Shown here: in pieces, positions 55,086 through 64,000 of the stretch | How the letters are laid out: the number at the start of each line of letters is the position of its first letter | Numbering within the stretch: position 1 is the first letter of the stretch | Assembly (NCBI RefSeq): GCF_040802235.1 | Contig: NC_133158.1 | Coordinates: forward strand, 42,350,001-42,414,000 | Origin: Manis javanica | Lineage: Eukaryota; Chordata; Mammalia; Pholidota; Manidae | Reading direction: 5' to 3' | Length of the DNA stretch: 64,000 nt | Translations under genes and position numbers: made by a program | Notes under the pieces: generated by a model | Told to the model about the DNA's origin: nothing | The model's database searches: none | What the model saw: only the letters and a program-made list of their open reading frames with translations

Positions 55086-57630
55086 AGGGGTAGACATGGA
55101 CTGACACTGACCAAAGGGCCCTATCAGGGGCTCATGTGGGGGTGGCAGGTGGTTGGGGGGGAACGGGGCAGGGCATGGGGGCAGGGGTCTTTAGGCTGGG
55201 CCACTCAGAGGCGCCACACTGGGTCCCAGACAGGCCAGACTCCGCCAGGGCCCACAGGCGAGAGGAAGGGGCAGCGCCCGGGAGGGCCGCCCAGTCTGCT
55301 CCCGCAGGGACTGAAGTGCGGATCAGCGGGCAATGTTCTGTGCCCGCACTTACCCAGGTCCCAGAGCCCCTCCCAGGCGAGGAGGCAGCAGGTGGATTCT
55401 GGACGCGCTTGCTGGGAGGACCAGGGCTTGTGCAGCCCTCGCTGGGGCTGAGTGGGGGCGGGAGGGCGCAGCAACTGCACCTTGGCAGCCGGCTGAGGCG
55501 GGAGGGGGACCAGGACGAGACAAACCAGACGTAGGTCTCCCCATCTCACTCTAGGTTTGAACCCCTGGGAGGTCATGTTAGGGCCTAACATAGGTCTGGG
55601 GGCTTGTCTGGGGGAAGGACGGTGGCCCTCGGCACTCTCTCTGGACGGGAAGGATGCCGGCAGCCGGAGCTGGGCTAAGTCGGGGTGCAGAATCGGAGGG
55701 GCACAAACAAGTCCCCTGCTTCTACTATTTCTGGGGCGGGATTTGCTCTGTTCCCTTGTGAGCAAGCCTGCACCTCAACCGCATGCACCACTCACGCCTC
55801 TGGGATTTGCTGGGTGGGACGCGGGCTCCATGGACTCAAAGGGCAGGAACTGCAGCTGCGCTCAGTGGGTCGCTGAAATCTAAGAGATAACAGACAGCTG
55901 GCCCAGCCCAGGCCTTGTTTAACTTCAGGGAAGGTGTGAGCAAACGGGTCAGGGGCGGGCTGGGCTGTGGGAGTGGGCGCGGAGCCCCTCCCAGGGCAGG
56001 TACGCCTCCCAGCAGGGACTCGTGACTCACAGCGGGCGGGGCCAGGGGACTAGCCTCTCTGTCTGGGGAGAGCAAAATCCTTACATTTTATTTTTTTAAG
56101 TACAGTATTTTTTCAGTTATAAAAGTTAACTGTGCTCACTCTAAAAGCATTTCAGTGACTAGGAAAGCAGAATGGAAGGAAAACAATAATGTAACTCACC
56201 CTCTTAGCTCCCAGTGACGCTGGGCACATGTCCTCTTTTTCTCCTGAGTCATTTGTATCTTTGGTTATTTTGTTCTTTTTAATGTAACACTGTAGCAGGC
56301 AGATTCCCCAGGTTATTAAAAATTCCACAGAAACACACTAGTGATGACTGTTTGATATTTTACCATGTAGCTGATCAACATTTGTTAATGATTTTTCCAT
56401 TATTGGTAATTTGGGCTGTTTGCAGTTTTTTACAAATACTAAAATTTGTTTTGATAAACATCTTCATAAAATGATTTTTCTGTGTTTAGGATTTTTTCTC
56501 TGGGGCATCCCTGAGTGTAGATTTACTGGGGCAGTGTTTTCTTTTTAGGACCCTTGATACAAAGTATTATGTTGATTCCCACAAAGGTGATGCCTATGTC
56601 CACTTACTATGGATCTAAGTGTCCATTTCACCTAATTTTGAACAGCACTGTACCTTCTGATTAAAAGCCAAAATCTGACAATTTGACTGGCTTGAACATT
56701 GTTACAGTTATTTTGAATAATTTCTTGAATTACTAATTATTTTTCTTATCTTTCCTATAATTTTCAGGCACTTAGGTCTTGAAATTTTAAAACCTTTATC
56801 CATCTTATACACAATCCACATTTTATAGTTTGAAATTTTTATATCCAAAGTTTAAAATATTTTACATAGTCAAATTTGCTTTCTAGCTATATACGTTATG
56901 TACATTTAGATGATTTCTTTACATTGTCACAAGGCCTAGAAATACCTAAACCTTCTTGGCATCAGTTAAATATTTACTGTCATTTTCTTTAATTCACATA
57001 AAGAGTAGCTGCTACAGTAACTGCTTTGGTTTTGGTCAAGAGATCAAAGTTGGCTGTCGCAGTTTCCTTCCCATTTCATGTGCCATCATCATCTGCTATC
57101 CTTTCAGCTGGATGTAATTATTTTCCTGACAGGGTGACCCAAAGCTTGACATCTACAGGACATGAGTCCCTATGTGGTCTTGTGCTGACGGGGCTGCTGC
57201 TGTTTTCCGTCGACCAGGACTGCTGGGCAAGAAAACACCAACAGAAACCCAGCCTCCCTCCGGCTGCAAGCTCAGCTCCCGGTCCCCATGGTGTGGCTGC
57301 AGCACAATCTCCCTTGGTGATCAGGACAGTCCCTCTGGTCCGTTCTCTACCTCCGCCTGCTGGTTCAGTGGCCTGAAGAAACCAGAAGGGCAGCCTCCAC
57401 AGCCAACTCAGTCGGGACCCTAGAGCGTGTTTCCAAGTGACAGCCAGCCTCTCTTGCACACTATCACTCTGACCACTAAGGCCACACTCATGGGGATGGC
57501 AAGCAAGATTTCTCCCAAGTTACATCCTTAAATCATAAGAAAAACCACACCTGCTTTATTGCTTGGTTTCTGGATGTGCACTTTGGCTGAGAAGGAACCA
57601 TATGTGTCTCTGGTTTAAGGCGAAGGCAAA
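55086..57630. other. Intergenic; GC-rich then AT-rich old repeat
   Basis: 55100-56070 is GC-rich with no recognisable gene. 56090-57010 is AT-rich and resembles a very old minus-strand L1/L3-type 3' region (gtttgcagttttttacaaat, taaacatcttcataaaatg). Confidence 0.4.
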
Positions 57631-57639
57631 CTGTAGTCC

Positions 57640-58332
57640 ACCAGCTGCCTGCTGAGCAGGCGATTCCACCATGCTATCAGCTAACAGCTCCTGGGTGATG
57701 GAGCCTGCGGAAAGACCACCGAATTACTTGGACATTGTTATATTTCCTTGCCCTAAAATGGATTGTGTTGGACCCATATACTAGATCATGAGGTCATAAA
57801 CTCATGAGAGGTGCTCCCTGCGTCCACTGCAGGCTCAGAGGAGGGGCGTGTCCACACCACACCAGACCATGTGACTCTGCCCCTTCACAGCAGAAGGGAT
57901 GCCATGGAATCATCTTGCCACCAGGCTGCTGGGTGCTGCTCCTGGGGAATGATGCCATGTTCAGACTCACATGCCAACCTCTGCTGTTGGCAGGATGGGA
58001 ACTCAGAAATGGAATCAGCTACAGTGAGGGGCTCAGAACAGCCAGAATAAGGGGAAACTCTTCATATTGATCCTATGTCACCATTGTCACTTTTTACATG
58101 GACAAATTATATGTGGGCAGGAAAAAGAAAACTGATGTATCTATATTTATGAGATTTTAAGTCAGCCCTGGTTGGCACCTTAATTACAGCCTGTAGAGAC
58201 TCTGACCTAAAAGTCTTGGCTAAGCTGTAACCAAATATCTGACCCACAGAAACTGTGAGATATAAATGTTTGTTGTTTAAAAGCACTGAGTTTCGGGGTC
58301 ATTTGTCAGATGGCAACAGAGAACTAATACAA
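57640..58332 (+). mobile_element. MLT1-like LTR (ancient MaLR/ERVL class)
   Basis: Its 3' part carries the well-known terminal series acagaaactgtgagatataa, tgtttgttgtttaaaagc and agagaactaatac. The 5' edge is uncertain. No viral protein-coding remnant is recognised. Confidence 0.6.
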
Positions 58333-59552
58333 ATCTGTGCTGTGTTTCTCTTACTGGAACTTCCCAGAGATACCCGTCAATGCCAATTTCTGTCAAAATA
58401 CTACACAAGCCATTGCAACTTCTGGGCCCAAGTGGGACGGCATCTTATATTGCAGCCTGGCCCGACTTCTGCAGAGCCATTTATTACTCTGTATTCCACT
58501 GCAGACTTTACTGACAGCGTGGTACATGAGCCAGGATGATGTGTCAAATGCAGTATGTGTAAGCTCCAAACTCCAAAGAGGCCCATAAATACTTATTGGG
58601 GTGAATGGTTCAATGTGCAGACATTTGTTTTTCCCTTGAGAGAGAATATTTCCATTGCCCAGGTCTGCACACCTCACTTACAGGCCAGGTCCCTGAACTT
58701 CTGCAGTTGCCCTCTCTGACACACACCTGCTTTACTAGGTGTCTTCTTTCCTGTTTTATGATCCAATTAACATAACATCACAGCATGAATGTAATGGGAC
58801 TGCAGGATGTTTAACAAAACATTCAGATTCCTCCAGAGGTGGGACAGACCCCTGAGCCCACGCCATAGAGGTGCATTGCTCCTGTCATGCAAAGGCAAAA
58901 TACTGCTCATTATCCTTTCTGAAAGGATTGGGAGAAAATCGAACATTTCCTCGGTTAATAGCTGCACATCAAATGCCAGAGAGTTTGCTCCAGGGCTGAC
59001 AGCACCCAGGATCCAAGATGCAGCCATCATCAGTCGATTAAATGCGTGATGCTCGGAACACAGGGCTTGCTGGGTGACAGTCTGTGGCCAGATCTTGCCT
59101 GTGTCTGTTTTTGTACAACCTGCAAACCAGGAATTGTTTCCATATCTTTTTAAGGGTTGTGAAAATAAAATAAAGAAAATGAGATGGAGACCAAATGTGG
59201 CCCACGGAGCCAGACACATCCACTCCTGGGTCCTTCAAGTCCTCACTTGGACTGTGGCATTGGTTTGATTCACTGTCTTGGTGAGAGGGACTTCACCTAA
59301 CATCCCTCACGCCAGGGACCAGAGAAGCACTGTATGCTTTACATTCCAGGCCTGGGGTGGGGACCCCCAAGGGGCCCACAGTGAGACAGACTTGGGCCAG
59401 CCCTCCGTCTCACACCTGAAACCCACAGGCTCCCTCTTTGCTGAACCACGTGGGGCTTGGGTCTCTGAGGATTAGTGTCAGGTCAGAGCTAATATGTAAT
59501 GACCTTCAGAACACCTCGATATATTCCTTTCTCCAGCACACAGTCACCTGCT

Positions 59553-59935
59553 TCTATCAGTTTCTTAGGACTGCTGTAACCAAGTACCACAAACTGAATT
59601 TACAGCAGAAATGTATTGTCTCACAGTCTCGGGGCTGGACGTCTGTGATCAAGGCATCAGCTGGGCTGCTTCCTGCTGCAGCTGAGCAGAGAACCTGCCC
59701 CAGGGCAGCCCCGGCCTTTCTGTTGGCTTGCAGATGGTATTGTCCCTGCATCTGCACATTGTCTTGCCTCTCTGTACATCTGTGTCTGAATGTCCCCTTT
59801 TAATAAGGACACCAGTCCTACTGGATTTGGGTCTGCCCTAATGACCTCACCTGAACTTGGTCATCTGCAAAGATCCTTTTGCCACATTCACAGGTACTGG
59901 GGGTGAGGGCTGCAGCATCTTATTGGGGCCCCAAC
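59553..59935 (+). repeat. Old interspersed repeat, copy e
   Basis: Landmarks: taggactgctgtaaccaagt, tcacagtctcggggctgg, ttttaataaggacaccagtc, ctaatgacctcacctgaac and gatccttttgccacattcac. Confidence 0.7.
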
Positions 59936-61850
59936 ACAGGTCAACCCATAGCACTGGTAAATGGCCGAGGTCCTTCTCAGGAAGGCTTTGGGGAAGACTC
60001 ATCCTAAGCACCTGAGGCCTTGGTGCAGCTCGTCCTCGGAGGGATCTCCTCCACTCTTGCTGAGGCCCTCTGGTCCCACATAACTCTGGCCTGAGAGGCA
60101 GGAGGAAGCACAGGGTCTGTGAAGGATGCTGGTGGCCCCACACCAGGGCATTTCTAAATGGTGGGAGCACCCTCTGGGCACTCTGGGGTGGCAGGGAGGG
60201 TGCATACAATACATCCACTCCACAGCCACCCCAACACTGAAGCCTCCCTGAGCCCAGGCCCCCTCTTCTGCTGCAGCACTGGGCTTCCCACACCTGGTGT
60301 GTAGGTGCAGCTCCTGGGAACTTTCTGGAATGCAGGTTTGACATCCCGAAGTCTTGGAGGGAGCCTGTCTATCAAGGCCCCAGGGATGGGTGCTGTAACC
60401 AGAGGCCACCTTCCAGCCCAGGGCTTCGTCACCCTCAAGGTGGCCACAACCTCCGTGTGCTTGTTTAGGAGCACACCTGAACCCACACCTGAGTCCTGCC
60501 AAGGATGTCGGGCCTCTGGGTGTGGCTCTACATTCTCACCTCCAACCCCCGGCTCCTGCCAAGGCGGCCCTGCAGCTCTTTGAGGGTGCCAGGCCCTGCC
60601 CGTCCGGCCACGAGGGGCCTAACCTACGCACCTGGCAGCTGTGCAGTGCTAAGCTGAGAACAGCTCATAATGTGCCTGCATCCTGGGCCAGTGGGGGGGT
60701 GGCCGGTGGTCAGCAGAGGCTCCCGTGGGGTGAGGGCTGCTCCACATCCCAGGGGGGACGGTCATTCGTGCCTGTGGAGAAAGCTCAGGGGGGTGGTTTC
60801 AAGATCCCCAGCCTCACATTTGTGCCCAGATGTCCCAATCCCATCTCTAATTTCACTCTTTCCTCACCACAGCCGAGGTCCTGGAGTAAAGAAGTGGAAG
60901 TGGCAAACATTGACTGTGCGGCAAACCTTGGATTGGGCCTTGGCCTGACCCGCAGCGCTCCGCCCTGCAGACCCCCGAGCTAAGCAGAGAAACCCCCTCC
61001 CATTGTCCTGCTCTTGGGTGGGCGCCCTCAAGCTTCGAGTCTCCTTTCCAAGTGTTGTGAAGGTCTCTCAGAAGAAACCAGTGGGCCCCCGACCTTTATC
61101 ACATGACTGTCCCCGCAGAAGCTACACACCTCCCACGGGCCCTCCCAGGGGCCCTGCCTCACACCCACTTCATTTCACGTCACTGTCTTGTTGAGAAGCT
61201 GTGACACCCACCGACCAAGCCGAGAGTCAGAACCCTGGCTTCCTGGACCAGGAGACATGCGCGAAGAGCCAGCCTCAGCAGCTTATGTTGAGGGTCTGTT
61301 GACGGGTCACAGGGGTGGCGATTTCTGTATCCGTTGGAGGCCTGGCAGGAAACAGGCCAATCACTCTTGTGCAGGCCTGTTATTTCAAGGCTCGTCTTGG
61401 GTGGGTCCCCCAGACTTGGATTCTCAAATAGCTGGAAACCACTTCGTGTTCACCTTTAAAGGACCACCCGGGGGCCTCACCTGCTCCTTCCCCGAATCCC
61501 TGCCGCAGGGGAGCTGTGAGCCATTGTTGACACACTGTACCTTTCACGGGCCATCTCTTGTGGGCTGTGAATTACTTGCTGAGTGTGATGTTGACATTAG
61601 CAGGGTGACACAGTCAAGCTAGACCAGGTCATGACCCAGGAGACTCCCAGGAGTAAGAGAGGTAATTTCTGAATCTCAAATCCCATAACCAGGATGACTA
61701 TGCGACTAGCACTTTCCTCTATCAGTAAATGTGTCAATCTGTGTGGCCCCGGTGTGGACACACCTTCTAATCAGTGGGGTATTTGGAATGGAGGATTGCA
61801 GGACCCTCCTTAGGCAAATGTTATCTCACTCTCTAGGCAAACAGAGCCTG
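59936..61850. other. Sequence upstream of TFF1
   Basis: Mostly unique-looking GC-moderate sequence. The last 400 bases look like the TFF1 proximal promoter. No further gene supported. Confidence 0.5.
61626..61636. promoter_or_regulatory. Inverted GGTCA half-sites without spacer
   Basis: AGGTCATGACC, a palindrome of nuclear-receptor half-sites with no spacer, about 245 bases upstream of the inferred TFF1 start site. A classical oestrogen response element has a three-base spacer, so this is not a consensus element. Confidence 0.5.
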
Positions 61851-61852
61851 CG

Positions 61853-61933
61853 GATAAAATCACGGGCCTGAACGGGTTCTCATTCCTGACTCGTGGTCTC
61901 CCTTGGGCAGACAGGAGGAAGGTCACAGCTGCC
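61853..61933 (+). promoter_or_regulatory. TFF1: TFF1 TATA-like box and 5'UTR
   Basis: GATAAAAT at 61853-61860 lies 29 bases before the inferred start site at about 61882. The 5'UTR from attcctgactcgtggtctcc onward resembles the human TFF1 leader as remembered. The ATG at 61934 has G at -3 and G at +4. Confidence 0.7.
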
Positions 61934-62009
61934 ATGGAGAGCAAGGCCATCTGCGTCCTGGTCATGGTCGTCATGCTGGCCCTCGGCACCCTGGCACAGG
62001 GCCGCGACG
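61934..62009 (+). CDS. TFF1: TFF1 coding exon 1 (signal peptide), gene continues beyond window
   Basis: TFF1 is a secreted trefoil peptide of gastric mucus. This 76-base exon encodes MESKAICVLVMVVMLALGTL followed by AQGRD, a typical signal peptide. It ends one base into a codon at a gtgagg donor. The match to the human signal peptide (MLALGTLA block), the leader homology and the position downstream of TMPRSS3 in the same orientation all indicate TFF1. The MAT before MEN in human is absent here, so translation starts at the MES methionine. The trefoil exon was not found by eye before base 64000 and probably lies to the right. Confidence 0.85.
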
Positions 62010-64000
62010 GTGAGGCCGCCCCCCGCTTCCCGGTGGGCGCACGGGTGGGGGCCAGGCTCTGTAGGAGTCGCTGCTTCACAGTGTGGATTTTTGAGCCAAG
62101 CTGTTTTGTGCCAGGCATTGCTCTAGGGCCTTGGATGTTCTGGAAGGCAAAAAGGTGGTGAAGAGCAGGGTGAAGGGCCAGAGAGCTCTCGGGCATGTGT
62201 GAGCAGGCAGAGTCCTGGGCCAGCCGCTCACTGTCCTCCTGGGTCTCAGCCCCCAGAGAGCGATCCCCAGGTGGGCGTGAGAGCAGCTCTTCCAGGGGCT
62301 GGACTGCCTCGGGGTGCACACACAGGTCCGAGGGCCTGTCCACGGTGGGCATGCCCCAAGGGCTCTCCCTACTATTCGAGCGGCCCATTGTGCATGTGTC
62401 ACCCAGTGCCTGATGGAGGAGGGTGCTGTTGCCGCTGTGCAGGGTCTGTGCATGGCTCCGAATGGGCTCAGTCATCTGCCTTACACGGCTGTCATGGTAG
62501 CATGATGATGTTCATAAGAAGTGCTTCACAAGCTGCAAAGTGCTGAATAAACATCACTTAGTTTTGTTAGATACAATTTTAAAGGGAGAGGGATGGGAAG
62601 AGGATTTTCCAAAGTTATCAAAACAAGGATTCTCACAGAGGTGGAAGGTGAGATGCCACCTCTCCCACCTCCCCTCCAGGCCCCAGGCTGGCCCGGGTCC
62701 CCTCCCTGGAGGCCAGGACAGCCCATTCACCACAGCCCCTGCCCTCGGGCCCAGGACTCAGCCTTCTCTGCTGGTCAGCCACAGTCAGCGGTCCTGTCCC
62801 AACAGGGGCCAGAAAACCCCAATGACATGCGTAGCCCTGAATGGGAATCATGTCTGCTCAGTTTCACTGTGGGACAGTAACCGGGTGGCATATGGAATTC
62901 TGTTATGAAAGAACCCCTGGAAATCTGTAATTCCCATTTAGGAATCCCAGCAGGGAGGGGGTCTGGTACCCGGCAAGCCCCCACCCCACCCAGGGCTGCG
63001 GGCGACCATGCAGGAGAAGGACAGAACTATGGTCCCAGTCCACACACAGCCCCTCCTGACCTGCACAGCTGCCCTGAGGCAGAGGGGGGCCAGACCCCAG
63101 GAGGCTTACACCACCAGAGGCCACCCAGCCACTGGCAGATGGATCTAGATCTTCCCAGCAAAGCCGCAAAGCCCTTTCTTCAAAGAAAGCCTGGGGCGTT
63201 TCTCTCAGGTGTGAAAACAGAAGCCCGCCAGGACTCCTGGCTCGCTCCCAGGCCTCGCTGGGTCTGACACAGTGTGGGTTCAACAGCGCGGGGGCCTGCG
63301 CTCTGGGTCTGGACAAAAAGCACCCACATCTGCCTGCCTCTGGACGGGCTGTCTATTCCAGAGAGCCCGAAGCTGAGGCCAAGGCCCCCTGTGCCCCCGG
63401 GGCTCTCCGGCTCTCCTCCCCACTGCGCCTCACTCTCCAGGCTGCCAGGCCTCACTCCTGGGCCTCTGAACCCAGGAACAGGCTCTGACCCAGAGGTGGG
63501 TCTGCCCCCACACAGTCAGGTCTCTCTTCCGAGCCCTGGCAATGGCACCTGTCATGGGCACCTACGGGTGGAGCTCTCACTTCCCTGGGCCCCAGGCCAA
63601 GACAGAGATAGGGAACGGGCTCCCCACTGTTGTTATGGGTTGATGAGCCTCAATGGGTTGATGAGCACCAAACAGTGAGCGCTGGGCTCACACTCTGCCC
63701 AGGGTCAGACCCTACAGATCTCGTGCCTAGATTGTGTGGGGGTAGCTGCTAGCTGGCCTGGCTCCCGTCTCCCCCATGTCTTCCTGCTTACGGTTGCTCT
63801 CACCCCTCCCCTGGTCAAAGCTGTTGAGTGGCTCCCTTTGCTCTTAGGCTGAACTTGTCCACCCCAGCTTGGGCCTGGCTCTTCCCAGACGCCCCCATCC
63901 CAGTCTCTGCATCTCACCAGCAAATGGACTTCCACCTCTGAGAATACACCTTGCTTTCTATCTTTACTGCCTTTGAACATGCTGCCCCCTCTGCTTGTAA
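62010..64000. other. TFF1 intron 1 (to window edge)
   Basis: No trefoil-domain cysteine pattern, splice-flanked exon or recognised mobile element was seen in these 2 kb. Confidence 0.5.

Noticed and set aside
61300-61321. GGGTCACAGGGGTGGCG as the TFF1 oestrogen response element
   Set aside because: It has one good half-site only and lies farther upstream than the flanks that seem to match the human element.
62010-64000. Search for the TFF1 trefoil exon
   Set aside because: No cysteine pattern of a P domain with flanking splice sites was found. Several GC-rich open frames there are not convincing.

Overview
This is nuclear DNA from a placental mammal. Three multi-exon genes with GT-AG introns are recognisable, and the long gene-free stretches are full of decayed LINE-1, hAT-type and LTR-derived repeats. 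The gene set and order (UBASH3A, TMPRSS3, TFF1) correspond to the human 21q22.3 interval, shown here in the opposite orientation. I recognised no Alu, B1, carnivore SINEC or ruminant BovA SINE. The youngest L1 has a 3' end of a type I associate with laurasiatherian genomes. Pangolin is a guess, not a demonstrated identification.

Layout. From 352 to 11857, minus strand: the 5' two thirds of UBASH3A, six coding exons covering the UBA, 2H-phosphoesterase and SH3 modules. The C-terminal phosphoglycerate-mutase-like module lies beyond the left edge. From 11858 to 20855: the interval between the divergent UBASH3A and TMPRSS3 starts, mostly old L1 with a nested insertion and an inverted repeat. From 20856 to 40711, plus strand: the complete TMPRSS3 coding sequence in 12 coding exons, 453 codons plus stop, with every exon junction in phase. 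From 40712 to about 61880: intergenic DNA with a GC/CpG-rich patch near 44.3-45.15 kb, an old L1 at 45.6-48.9 kb, a younger 5'-truncated L1 at 50.6-53.7 kb, and a possible pair of unassigned terminal exons at 54.4-55.1 kb. From 61853 to 62009, plus strand: the TFF1 promoter and first exon. The trefoil exon is not visible before the right edge.

Function. The three genes are neighbours rather than a pathway. UBASH3A is a T-cell signalling suppressor, TMPRSS3 is a type II transmembrane serine protease required in the inner ear, and TFF1 is a secreted gastric mucosal peptide. All visible catalytic and structural residues of TMPRSS3 are intact.

I found no undescribed biological system. The most interesting observations are a possible L1 3' transduction framed by a 15-bp target-site duplication, a long imperfect inverted repeat inside L1 DNA, a CpG-rich patch with no gene, possible unannotated terminal exons, and an altered TFF1 upstream region.
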